DNA of 41,411 nt, taken from Desulfobulbus_C sp964551175. GTDB lineage: Bacteria > Desulfobacterota > Desulfobulbia > Desulfobulbales > Desulfobulbaceae. The notes under the pieces were generated by a model. It saw nothing but the letters and a program-made list of their open reading frames with translations, made no database searches and was not told the DNA's origin. Below, in pieces: positions 8,284 to 15,438 of this stretch. Made by a program: the position numbers and the translations under genes. The stretch spans positions 1 to 41,411 of the forward strand of contig CAZKBZ010000014.1 in NCBI GenBank assembly GCA_964551175.1. Direction: 5' to 3'. Each line of letters begins with the position of its first letter. The stretch's first letter is position 1.

Positions 8284-10122
8284 ATGTATCCACCATCAAG
8301 TGAAAGGTTGGAATCAGCCGGGATTACTCACGAAGCGCATCGCTTCTTCGTATTACGTTGGAATGAAATTTTTGACGAATTTACTTTCGATTCCTGGCAA
8401 GTACGCTCATCAAATCTTAAAACGATATTGGAGGAAATTCTTAATAGCTGTCAAGTGGTAGACAAAATACATAATCATCATCCCAATATTGAAATGCTCA
8501 TAGCTGAGGCGATCAGAGCCGCTCAAAATGATGAGATTATCTGTGAGTTTTTCCCCTTTGTGCATAGTTATCTCAACGATCTTAAAACAATATACAAGGA
8601 TGGGGTTAAAAAGAAGGATGGTTATGATACTCAGCTCTTGCAACGTACAACCCAGGTAATCTTGGGGAATTTGACTGGTTATAGATCCAAACTTTTCGAC
8701 TGCCTGAATGATACCATTGCCAACCCTCCCACAAAATTTAAAATCAAACTGTATTCACTATCACTTTCTCTTGGAATCGAGCTGACAGCAATGGGATATT
8801 CTCTTTCTGAGTTACGAGACAGTCTGAAAATATTGTTAAATCCAGATGAGGAGGATTTTAGCCAACGTTTTAACAGCTTTCTTGATTCGTACTCAGGCGT
8901 AAAAAAAAGCTATACCTGCTTTTTTCATATCTCACTTCCCAAAGGAGCATATAAATTTCCAGAGATGCCTGGCCAGGATATGGAAATTACAAAGGCAAGG
9001 CCGGAAAATCTCCCGACGGGCGCAGAGAGGGAGTTTTATGAAAAGGATAAAAAATCTTTTATTGGAATTGTAAAAACTTCAGCGCTTGATGCTTATTCAG
9101 CAAAATATATGTGTGAGCAAAAGATTGAAGATTATTTTGCAGTTGCAAAAATATACCAAGTTTCACAAGATCTTGCAGTTAGAGGATCTATTACTCTCGT
9201 TAGGGACGATGAAGGTAACTGCCAATGTCTGAAATTAGATAGCTCTCGCACGAGATATATACGAGACTCCGGGAGGCCTGTTCAAAATATTTCGGCATTT
9301 ACAAAATTGCTCAATGAGCTTGGCCAAGACGATTCAAATCAAATTTTGGCATCGCTGCAATATCACAAGCTTGCCATTTCTGCTCCTACGGACGAAGCAA
9401 AATTTATTAATTTGTGGATAGGCATGGAGTCCCTAGTACAAGGGGGAGAAGGAAGTGTTATTAGTCGGATTACAGACTACATGCCCCCGACCAATTCTTT
9501 GGATTATATTTTTCAAATGATGAAATTTTTACCAATTTCTATCAAGGGGCTATGGCGCAGCAAAGATACCGGAGACATTCGTTCACATCTTTCCCGCTCA
9601 AATAGGCATATACTGCACCCTGCAGATATGTTGGCAATATTTTTATCTGACCCTAAAGGTGAACTTGTTAATAAATTTTGTGAATTAATATCAGACAATC
9701 CTTTGCTGCTTTTTAGGACGGAGCGATTATGGGAGAGTTATTTTAAGTCTCCAGAAAAACTTGCTGATTCTATAGAGTTACATAATAAAAATGTTACATG
9801 GCAACTTTGTCGGATATATAGAGCCAGGAATGAGATTATGCATCAAGGCAGGCATTTGCTTGGATTGAGACAGCTCATGCAACATTTGCATACCTATTAT
9901 GCCACAACAATTCATGCCTTAATTCATGATTTGAAAAAGAGTCCTTCCTGGAGCATAATTGACGCTTTCGAGCATAGACGGCGCTTGTATGATCATTTTT
10001 TACAGCGGTTAAAAAATTATAATGATAACCCGATATGTGCTGAATCATTGTTACATCCTGCTCAAATTTTGAAGAGTCGTTTTCGAGAACCTGCTTGGAA
10101 AATTCCACAAGAAGATGAATGA
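8284..10122 (+). CDS. Large protein with a C-terminal HEPN-like (Apea-type) RNase motif
   Basis: 612 residues, no named family recognised with certainty. Near residue 515 it carries RARNEIMHQG, the R-x4-H motif (RNEIMH) that marks the catalytic site of many HEPN ribonucleases. An upstream stretch, KFINLWIGMESLVQG (about 371-385), also occurs in long Apea-HEPN proteins of defence islands. The N-terminal 350 residues are mixed alpha/beta and probably sense or bind something. It lies between a type III R-M system and a second Mrr nuclease, so a defence role by RNA cleavage is inferred from motif plus context. ATG 8284 has a poor Shine-Dalgarno. It is AT-rich relative to repA, suggesting separate acquisition. 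Confidence 0.72.
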   Translation: MYPPSSERLESAGITHEAHRFFVLRWNEIFDEFTFDSWQVRSSNLKTILEEILNSCQVVDKIHNHHPNIEMLIAEAIRAAQNDEIICEFFPFVHSYLNDLKTIYKDGVKKKDGYDTQLLQRTTQVILGNLTGYRSKLFDCLNDTIANPPTKFKIKLYSLSLSLGIELTAMGYSLSELRDSLKILLNPDEEDFSQRFNSFLDSYSGVKKSYTCFFHISLPKGAYKFPEMPGQDMEITKARPENLPTGAEREFYEKDKKSFIGIVKTSALDAYSAKYMCEQKIEDYFAVAKIYQVSQDLAVRGSITLVRDDEGNCQCLKLDSSRTRYIRDSGRPVQNISAFTKLLNELGQDDSNQILASLQYHKLAISAPTDEAKFINLWIGMESLVQGGEGSVISRITDYMPPTNSLDYIFQMMKFLPISIKGLWRSKDTGDIRSHLSRSNRHILHPADMLAIFLSDPKGELVNKFCELISDNPLLLFRTERLWESYFKSPEKLADSIELHNKNVTWQLCRIYRARNEIMHQGRHLLGLRQLMQHLHTYYATTIHALIHDLKKSPSWSIIDAFEHRRRLYDHFLQRLKNYNDNPICAESLLHPAQILKSRFREPAWKIPQEDE

Positions 10123-10153
10123 TCAGGCCTAAATATTTTATAATGACAACCTG

Positions 10154-10957
10154 ATGCCTCGAAAATCAGATAACATTCTCGAAACCCTTACCACCCTGCC
10201 CTGGTGGGTATCCCTTGTTGTTGCTGTGTTTGTCTATGCTGTCATGGCCTTTATTGTACCGGCAATAGCCGGTGGTAGTGTTCTGCTTAGCGGAATATCT
10301 CAAATGTCTGAGCAGCTGGCATTTTACGGCTTTTTGCTCTTTCTTTTGCCTGTTCCTTTTTCGTTGTTCAACTCCTTTCGTAAACGGCAACAGCTTGATG
10401 CTCAACAGGATATCAGTACGATTCGAGATCTCTCCTGGCGTCGGTTTGAAGAGCTTGTGGGTGAGGCCTACCGGCGGCAGGGATACCGGGTTGTTGAAAA
10501 TGACAGTGCTGGCCCGGACGGTGGGATTGATCTGGTGATCAGCAAGCACGGTAAGCGCTATCTGGTGCAGTGCAAGCAGTGGCGCAGCCAAAAGGTGGGC
10601 GTCAAGGTGGTGCGGGAGATGTTTGGGCTGGTTGCTGCAGAACAGGCAGCCGGTGGTATTGTCATTACCTCGGGGCAGTTTACCCGGGAAGCGGCTAATT
10701 TTGCCAAAGGAAAATCGCTTGAACTGGTGGACGGCGATCAGCTGGTATCCCTGATCAGTGCGGTGCAGAAGGAGCCGAAGATCTCTGCCCGGAAAGTCAA
10801 TAGCAAGCCCGCGGGTGAGCCCGCTGCCCCGCCCTGCCCTGCCTGCGGTGGGAAGATGATATTACGTACAGCCCGGAAAGGCAAGAATGCAGGACAACAG
10901 TTCTGGGGCTGTAGCGCTTTTCCCAAATGTCGGGGAACAAGAGCTGCCGGCAGATAA
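10154..10957 (+). CDS. Membrane-anchored Mrr-type endonuclease with topoisomerase-type zinc finger
   Basis: 267 residues with three parts. Two membrane helices lie at about 16-39 and 52-72. An Mrr catalytic domain follows (about 92-200), with WRRFEELVGEAYRRQGY, then DGGIDLV near 122 and VQCKQW near 138. A C-terminal zinc ribbon CPACGG...CSAFPKC (about 229-262) is of the type found at the end of DNA topoisomerase I. This TM-Mrr-zinc architecture is a known arrangement. It would put a DNA-cutting domain at the inner membrane, where incoming DNA could be met; that is inference. It follows the HEPN-like gene by 31 bp on the same strand and closes the defence island. Confidence 0.88.
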   Translation: MPRKSDNILETLTTLPWWVSLVVAVFVYAVMAFIVPAIAGGSVLLSGISQMSEQLAFYGFLLFLLPVPFSLFNSFRKRQQLDAQQDISTIRDLSWRRFEELVGEAYRRQGYRVVENDSAGPDGGIDLVISKHGKRYLVQCKQWRSQKVGVKVVREMFGLVAAEQAAGGIVITSGQFTREAANFAKGKSLELVDGDQLVSLISAVQKEPKISARKVNSKPAGEPAAPPCPACGGKMILRTARKGKNAGQQFWGCSAFPKCRGTRAAGR

Positions 10958-11011
10958 ACTGCTCAGGGGACCGACTCCTTGACAAAGTGTATCCTGTGGG
11001 ATACAGCATGA

Positions 11012-11137
11012 ATGTTGAAGATTTACTACACTCTTCAAGAAGACAAGGTTGTTTTATTGTTAGCCGGAGGTGATAAATCCTCACAGTCCAGGGATATTAA
11101 AAAGGCGGCAACACTTCTTGAGGAGTTGGGGGATTGA
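11012..11137 (+). pseudogene. C-terminal remnant of a RelE/HigB-type toxin
   Basis: This frame encodes 41 residues: KIYYTLQEDKVVLLLAGGDK, then SSQSRDIKKAA to the stop. That is the conserved tail of the phage Gp49-like/HigB toxin family ('addiction module killer'), normally about 100 residues. An in-frame TGA lies just upstream of the first ATG (11012), and the N-terminal half is missing, so the toxin is dead. The stop sits 2 bp before the ATG of the intact antitoxin gene, preserving the original toxin-antitoxin gene order. Confidence 0.75.
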
Positions 11138-11139
11138 TC

Positions 11140-11418
11140 ATGGGTTTGAATACAAAATCATTTGACATTGCTGAGCATCTCAACACACCGGAAGAGATCC
11201 GGGCATTTCTGCAGGAGGTTGCGGCGACAGGAGATGAATCTGATTTTATACATGCGCTGAGTACGGCAGCAAGGGCCAAGGGTATGACCGAGGTTGCGGA
11301 GCAAGCCGGTGTTACCCGGGCAAGCCTGTATAAATCACTTTCCCGGGACGGGAATCCAAATTTTACCACCATCAGCAAGGTAACCAAAGCACTTGGTTGT
11401 AAGCTGGCCGTTGTATAG
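11140..11418 (+). CDS. Orphan HigA-like antitoxin with HTH domain
   Basis: 92-residue DNA-binding antitoxin of the 'addiction module antidote' type (HigA-like, partner of Gp49/HigB toxins). An N-terminal helix (FDIAEHLNTPEEI) is followed by an HTH at about 45-80 (AEQAGVTRASLYKSLS). It normally neutralises the toxin encoded just upstream, here only a 41-residue remnant, so it is an orphan. It may still bind DNA or neutralise a related toxin. I prefer ATG 11140 to TTG 11134, because the family usually begins a few residues before the FDIAEHL helix. Confidence 0.88.
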   Translation: MGLNTKSFDIAEHLNTPEEIRAFLQEVAATGDESDFIHALSTAARAKGMTEVAEQAGVTRASLYKSLSRDGNPNFTTISKVTKALGCKLAVV

Positions 11419-11477
11419 TGTAAAGGGGGAATAGAGTTATTTATACCAGGAGCGGTGGAGAGACCGGGCCGTTTGAT

Positions 11478-11525
11478 ATGTTTATACGTTTTTATTTATA
11501 AACGTATAAACATATAGGAGTATAA
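11478..11525. repeat. Octamer array A
   Basis: Six consecutive 8-bp units in strict register, with consensus close to AYGTWTAA; the first is ATGTTTAT and the fourth ACGTATAA. The units also build a perfect inverted repeat: ATATGTTTATACGTT (11476-11490) and AACGTATAAACATAT (11501-11515). It lies between the orphan antitoxin gene and the convergent GIY-YIG gene, so it is not upstream of either start codon. It belongs to a family of seven arrays in this window. Confidence 0.85.
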
Positions 11526-11600
11526 ACTGTTGATCGTCTGGGAGAACGCAGGCAGGATGGGTTTCCTCTATCGGGCATGAAAGATAAATAATGCATGATC

Positions 11601-11846
11601 TCAAATTAGCGCCCTCTTCTCCCCTGCCCTCATCCTCTTGATGGCAGCTTCGCGGCCGGCAGCACTGGCACGGTCCGGAAAGGACTCGCTGTAGACCAGC
11701 TCCACCGGCCGGCGGCCCCTGGTGTAACGTGCGCCCTTGTCACCGGAGTTGTGCTCCCCTACCCTGCGTTTAAGATCAGTTGTAATACCGGTGTAAAGTG
11801 TATTGTCGGCACAGCAGACCATGTAGGTGTACCAGCTGCTTTTCAT
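11601..11846 (-). CDS. GIY-YIG domain protein of the YhbQ / UPF0213 group
   Basis: 81 residues made of one GIY-YIG nuclease-like domain. WYTYMVCCADNTLYTGITTD carries the two signature beta strands (Y-x-Y and Y-T-G), followed by a conserved R (LKRRVGEHN) and a late E (GREAAIKRM). Length and motifs fit the small stand-alone YhbQ-type proteins, some of which have weak DNA nuclease activity. It lies downstream of the HigBA-like pair on the same strand, 12 bp after the antitoxin stop, so it may be co-transcribed with it. Function on the plasmid is unknown. Confidence 0.85.
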   Translation of the reverse strand: MKSSWYTYMVCCADNTLYTGITTDLKRRVGEHNSGDKGARYTRGRRPVELVYSESFPDRASAAGREAAIKRMRAGEKRALI

Positions 11847-11858
11847 TGCTGTTATTTG

Positions 11859-12191
11859 TTATGCAGCGGTTCGCGGTTCTTCGTTCAAATCCTCAAACTG
11901 GTTGATTGTTACATCTCCGTCCGGGAAACGTGCCTTGATTTCCAGTTCTCCTCCCATGGCTTCGATAAAACGGCGCAGAGTCGATATATACATGTCGGTT
12001 TTTTTTTCCAGCTTTGCCACGGCAGGCTGTTTAACTTCCAGAACAGATGCTAACTGTTCCTGGGAGAGGTGACGGGCCTGGCGCAATTCGGCAAGGGGCA
12101 GCCCGGCCATCATGGCCAGGGCCTTTTGATGGGCCCGTGCCTGGGCCTCGCTGCTCATTTTTGCTCTGAGATCGCGAAATTTTTTAGCCAT
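11859..12191 (-). CDS. HTH (XRE/HigA-like) antitoxin
   Basis: 110 residues with a clear helix-turn-helix at about 40-80 (LRQARHLSQEQLASVLEVKQ) and the conserved MYISTLRRFIEAMGGELEI region seen in XRE antitoxins paired with RelE/HigB toxins. It should neutralise the adjacent toxin and repress the operon. I chose ATG 12191, which follows GGAG at a 7-base spacing, rather than a longer frame beginning at 12221. The gene overlaps the end of the toxin gene by 8 bp, so toxin is translated first and coupling is likely. The Q after the HTH core and the C-terminal acidic tail are typical. Confidence 0.9.
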   Translation of the reverse strand: MAKKFRDLRAKMSSEAQARAHQKALAMMAGLPLAELRQARHLSQEQLASVLEVKQPAVAKLEKKTDMYISTLRRFIEAMGGELEIKARFPDGDVTINQFEDLNEEPRTAA

Positions 12192-12540
12192 CGTTATTCT
12201 CCAGTGTTTCGATGTGTTCATCGTAGAGTCTGTCTGCTACAGGTACGTTTTCTTGATACCAGCGATCATTACCGGTTTTATCGCCGCCCAGCAGCAGGAT
12301 AGCTATACGACGCGGATCAAAAGCGTACAGGACCCGGTAAGGTCGTCCAGCATGCTGAATTCGCAGCTCGCGCATATGAGAATGTTTAGATCCCGCTATT
12401 CCCGAACTGTAGGGAAAAGGAAGTCGCGGGCCTTTGGCCTCCAGCAATTCGACCACCGCTGCAACATCCTCCTGTTCATCTTCAAGAAGGCCGGCCCACC
12501 AGTTACCAAATACTTCCGTATATTCAACATCCCATTCCAT
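12184..12540 (-). CDS. RelE/HigB-like toxin (phage Gp49-like family)
   Basis: 118-residue toxin, predicted ribosome-dependent mRNA interferase. Visible family marks are LEAKGPRLPFPYSSGI, MRELRIQHAGRPYRVLYAFD (about 56-75) and LLLGGDKTGNDRWY. These match the HigB/Gp49 pattern of a short RelE fold with basic residues on the RNA face. It is full length, with no broken motif, and lies directly upstream of its XRE antitoxin. The same C-terminal 'GGDK' signature occurs in the dead toxin remnant at 11012-11137, so this plasmid has carried two members of the family. Promoter probably lies within 12541-12600. Confidence 0.9.
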   Translation of the reverse strand: MEWDVEYTEVFGNWWAGLLEDEQEDVAAVVELLEAKGPRLPFPYSSGIAGSKHSHMRELRIQHAGRPYRVLYAFDPRRIAILLLGGDKTGNDRWYQENVPVADRLYDEHIETLENNDG

Positions 12541-12697
12541 AATTAATATATAACCGATATGGAATGTATGTCAAGGCAACCAAGATTTCAACTATTATCC
12601 GTTTGCAGTTGTAGCGAGGGTTTTTAGCTTATTCACGACGGGGGATGCATTAAGTTTTTAAGATACAATGCGGTGTTCGGGTGTGGTTGAGGTGTGT

Positions 12698-12769
12698 ATG
12701 TTTAAACGTTTAAACGTATGCAGGTTTATATGTTTATATGTTTTTACGTATAAACATTTAAACGTTTAA
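12698..12769. repeat. Octamer array B at the 3' end of the RHH gene
   Basis: Nine 8-bp units in unbroken register over 72 bp, including ATGTTTAA, ACGTTTAA, ACGTATAA and ACATTTAA. The last unit overlaps the TAA stop codon (12766-12768, minus strand) of the small partition-linked protein, so the array begins exactly where coding ends. With array C it brackets the parA-RHH operon. Confidence 0.88.
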
Positions 12770-13086
12770 AATCCTTTATCGTCCAGCCATTGCTCAATGG
12801 CTTCCTCGATGAGCAGGGACTTGTCAAGTTTATCGCCCTTTTTCTTGCGCTGGACCTGTTCAGTCGCATAGGCAATGGTCAAGCGCTCTGCCGTTTTCTC
12901 ACTGAGCAGCAGGGTCATGCGCTCAACCTTGCCTGTCCTGGGGGACGGCCTGCCTGTTTTGACGGCAGCCTGCTTTTTTTTGGCGGAGGATCCGCTTTTC
13001 GACGTTGTCTTGTCTTGGCCGGCTGCCTTTTGTACGGCTGCACCGATATCCTTAACAATATTTTTTTTCTTCTTGGGAATGGCCAT
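12766..13086 (-). CDS. Small basic ribbon-helix-helix protein, likely partition partner (ParB/ParG/omega-like)
   Basis: 106 residues in two parts. An unstructured, very basic N-terminus (1-50, rich in K, S, A) precedes a C-terminal fold with one beta strand (VERMTLLLS) and two helices, the ribbon-helix-helix layout of centromere-binding proteins such as ParG and omega. It begins 5 bp after the parA stop, as second gene of the operon, the usual place for the centromere-binding partner. It would bind repeated short DNA sites, and octamer arrays lie on both sides of the operon. Family placement is by pattern and position. Confidence 0.75.
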   Translation of the reverse strand: MAIPKKKKNIVKDIGAAVQKAAGQDKTTSKSGSSAKKKQAAVKTGRPSPRTGKVERMTLLLSEKTAERLTIAYATEQVQRKKKGDKLDKSLLIEEAIEQWLDDKGF

Positions 13087-13091
13087 GATAA

Positions 13092-13808
13092 TTATCCGGA
13101 TTTCCTGGTCAGCTTGATGATTTCTTTGGCTAAGGTCTCCATATCCTTTTCAGCTTTTTTACCCTGTGCATACAGCCGGGCATTTCCCTTGACCGATCTG
13201 GAATATTCGGCCAGGGTCATTCCTTCGCGGCTGTAATTTTCAAAAGTGGAGCGAAAGGGCAGGGCGCTTTGCATGCAGTGAATCTGCTCAGGCATGATCT
13301 CTTCGAAATAATCATGCACTTTCCGAGTGTTTGTCTGCGGGTGAATAAAGGTGGGCACAATAACAAAGGAGGCATGCTTTTCTTCCTGCAGTCCTTCCTG
13401 GATAACGGGCCACAGGTTACGGCCAAAGCTTGCCTCATCGTTGGTGGATGTGCGCATGGGGATCAGGACAAGATCAGACAGGTTCATGGCCAGCTTGGTG
13501 GCAAAACCGCCCACAGATTCACCGGGGATGTCCAGGATAACCGCCTTGTGATCAGTAACGATCCTCTCCAGCTCCGCGGCAAGTGTATCCAGCTCAAGGC
13601 CCACCAGCTGGTAAAAGCCTACGTGTTTTGATTTGCGCCTGTTGGCGATCCGCTCCCCGATCCAGTCGGCAAGAGTGCCCTGGGCATCCAGCTCGACCAG
13701 GGCCACCTTGCCGTATTTCTTTTTAAACGCCTTGGAATAGGCCACACCCTGGGACAGTGTGGTCTTGCCCGTGCCGCCCTTGGTCTGCACAAAAGAGAGA
13801 ATAGGCAT
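13092..13808 (-). CDS. parA: ParA-family partition ATPase
   Basis: 238-residue Walker-type ATPase. It has the deviant Walker A KGGTGKTT (residues 10-17) with the signature lysine, a VELDAQGTL switch region (about 38-46) and ILDIPGESVGG (about 91-101). Size and lack of an N-terminal HTH make it a short ParA (type Ib), which usually works with a small RHH partner, exactly what follows. It should position plasmid copies on the nucleoid. No good Shine-Dalgarno precedes ATG 13808; the 5' leader comes straight out of octamer array C, starting 4 bp upstream. Confidence 0.93.
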   Translation of the reverse strand: MPILSFVQTKGGTGKTTLSQGVAYSKAFKKKYGKVALVELDAQGTLADWIGERIANRRKSKHVGFYQLVGLELDTLAAELERIVTDHKAVILDIPGESVGGFATKLAMNLSDLVLIPMRTSTNDEASFGRNLWPVIQEGLQEEKHASFVIVPTFIHPQTNTRKVHDYFEEIMPEQIHCMQSALPFRSTFENYSREGMTLAEYSRSVKGNARLYAQGKKAEKDMETLAKEIIKLTRKSG

Positions 13809-13812
13809 ATCT

Positions 13813-13916
13813 GTGTTTAAATGTTTTTATGTTTATACGTATAAACGTATATATGTTTAAATGTTTATAAATCCGTACGTTTTTATGTTTAGGAGTATAA
13901 ATATAAAAACGTATTT
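13813..13916. repeat. Octamer array C upstream of parA (candidate centromere/operator)
   Basis: About thirteen 8-bp units over 104 bp, nearly all fitting AYGTWTAA-like sequence in one unbroken register; units such as ATGTTTAA, ATGTTTAT and ACGTATAA recur. It fills the space between parA (start at 13808) and the next minus-strand gene (stop at 13940). Position and periodicity parallel the heptad arrays upstream of delta-omega partition genes of Gram-positive plasmids, where the RHH protein binds both centromere and promoter. That role is inferred. Confidence 0.85.
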
Positions 13917-13939
13917 ATGCAAGCCCGCTGGCAAGGCTG

Positions 13940-14248
13940 TTACTGGATGAGTCCGTCGTCGTCGAGTAAATCCCAAATCAATCCCCGCCAGCCGGACAGC
14001 AGACCTTCGTCTTCACATGCAGGGCAGTACCAGTGAATCCTGAGATCTTCAACAATGAGAATGACAAGTTCACCGGGGCAGGGGAGCCCATTGTGTTCTT
14101 GTGAGCAGTGCACAGGGGGAGGGTCACCGTTAAGATCGGTGGCAAAGGAGATGATCTCCCCGAGTTTGGCCACCTTGCCTGCCAGTTCTGGAACAGCCGG
14201 ATCGGTCAGGGATTCGTTAAGCCAGTGGCGGATATCAACTATCAGCAT
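13940..14248 (-). CDS. Hypothetical protein with a four-cysteine pattern
   Basis: 102 residues, not recognised. It has a predicted helical N-terminus (DIRHWLNESL), then VHCSQEHNGLPCPGEL and IHWYCPACEDEGLL. The four cysteines (with H and E nearby) could form a zinc site. The C-terminus is acidic and Trp-rich (SGWRGLIWDLLDDDG). It lies between arrays C and D, on the same strand as parA and just before it, so it may share transcription with the partition operon. Its own leader is derived from array D and has only a weak GAAAG in place of a Shine-Dalgarno. Confidence 0.6.
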   Translation of the reverse strand: MLIVDIRHWLNESLTDPAVPELAGKVAKLGEIISFATDLNGDPPPVHCSQEHNGLPCPGELVILIVEDLRIHWYCPACEDEGLLSGWRGLIWDLLDDDGLIQ

Positions 14249-14258
14249 GAAACTTTCT

Positions 14259-14314
14259 ATGTTTAAATGTTTTTATGTTTATACGTATAAACATATTTAT
14301 TTTTAAACGTATGT
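14259..14314. repeat. Octamer array D
   Basis: Seven 8-bp units in register over 56 bp. The first four units (14259-14290) are almost identical to 13813-13844 in array C, showing one was copied from the other or both from one source. It lies 10 bp upstream of the start codon at 14248 (minus strand), like array C relative to parA, so it may act as promoter/operator. Confidence 0.87.
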
Positions 14315-14437
14315 AAGGGTGTAAGTGAAGAAGTATATCGGTAACGGTATGGTAGCGCAAGCGGGCAGTATGGTATTGTGGTAAAATAAAAAATTGGGTT
14401 ACCTTAAGCGTGACCCTTTGCACTTCGGAGAACAGTA

Positions 14438-15148
14438 ATGTGTGGTCGATTCGCGTTTTTCGGCAATAACCGGGAAAACCTGGATTCGCTGGGAGCGGTC
14501 AGTGATCCGCCCCTGCTGGAGAGCTATAATATAGCACCTGGCCAGGATATCGTTGTCATCCGTACCTGGCCGGAAACCGGGGTTCTTGAATACGGCATGC
14601 TGCGCTGGGGGTTGGTGCCGTTCTGGTCAAAGACCGGCAAGACAAAATTCCCCCTGATCAATGCCCGGGCAGAGGGCATTGAAAAGAAGCCGTCCTTTCG
14701 CGGCCCGTTTAAGTACCGGCGCTGCATTATTCCAGCCAATGGTTTTTATGAATGGCAGAAGAGGGGAGGGGATAAACAGCCATATTTTATCCGGCCAAAA
14801 GACAGAACCGTTTTTCTCATGGCCGGGATCTGGGATCACTGGGAAGGGGAGGGCGGTACCATTGAGACCTGCGCGATCATCACCACCAAACCAAACAGCG
14901 CTGTTGCTGAAATCCATGACCGGATGCCGGCGATCCTGGAGAGGGACAGGGCGCTGGACTGGCTGGATCCCGGGGCAGGGCAGGGCGATCTGTTGAAGAT
15001 GCTTAAATCCTGTCCGGCAGAGAAGATGGATATATACCCGGTAAGCAGGATAGTGAACAACGCCCACAATAACGGCCCGGAATGTATCGCTCCCAGGATG
15101 GAGCAGCAGAGTTTATTTGCGCGGCAGCAAAATGATTCAACGCATTGA
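14438..15148 (+). CDS. yedK: SRAP (SOS response-associated peptidase) family protein, YedK/HMCES-like
   Basis: 236 residues. SRAP proteins use Cys2 to form a thiazolidine crosslink with abasic sites in single-stranded DNA and shield them from error-prone repair. Seen here: MCGRFA at the start (Cys2 after Met removal), NARAEGIEKKPSFR (about 73-86), the RCIIPANGFYEWQ core (about 96-108) and the catalytic His in EIHDRMPAIL. Length is normal and GGAG precedes ATG 14438. On plasmids such genes often sit with umuDC-type repair genes; a UmuC fragment fused to a piece of an SRAP gene lies 11 kb downstream at 26036. Confidence 0.93.
   Translation: MCGRFAFFGNNRENLDSLGAVSDPPLLESYNIAPGQDIVVIRTWPETGVLEYGMLRWGLVPFWSKTGKTKFPLINARAEGIEKKPSFRGPFKYRRCIIPANGFYEWQKRGGDKQPYFIRPKDRTVFLMAGIWDHWEGEGGTIETCAIITTKPNSAVAEIHDRMPAILERDRALDWLDPGAGQGDLLKMLKSCPAEKMDIYPVSRIVNNAHNNGPECIAPRMEQQSLFARQQNDSTH
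14969..15014 (+). repeat. Left copy of a 46-bp direct repeat, inside the SRAP gene
   Basis: The 46 bp encoding PGAGQGDLLKMLKSC near the end of the SRAP protein recur at 26036-26081 with 5 mismatches by eye (41/46). The two copies have the same orientation and flank the whole catabolic cargo. Confidence 0.8.
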
Positions 15149-15438
15149 TCATCTCAAACGGTGTTATGCAATGCTTTAATATCTGGAGAAAGACGCAAGG
15201 CAGATGCACACCATTACCGTTTCAATGGGGCATGAAGTTATATTTTGTTTCAAGGCACCCTCAAGACTTATGAGAGCTTTCATGATCTCTCTTCTAATGT
15301 GATAAAAAAAAGTTTCTGCATTTATCCAATCAGAGGAGCTATTAGAACTAAAACTGGTGCGTATTTCTTCCTGGATGTAAGGATTATCTGGATCACCTTT
15401 GGCAGGAAGTGTCTCACTATTCTTGAGGCTAACTGATT
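15149..15438. other. Intergenic stretch between SRAP and the catabolic operon
   Basis: AT-rich DNA between convergent genes. I see no convincing gene. A minus-strand frame is open for about 50 codons (stop at 15280-15282), but it has no start codon outside the flavoprotein gene and resembles nothing I recognise. No clear terminator hairpin is visible. The left edge of the cargo must lie here. Confidence 0.5.
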
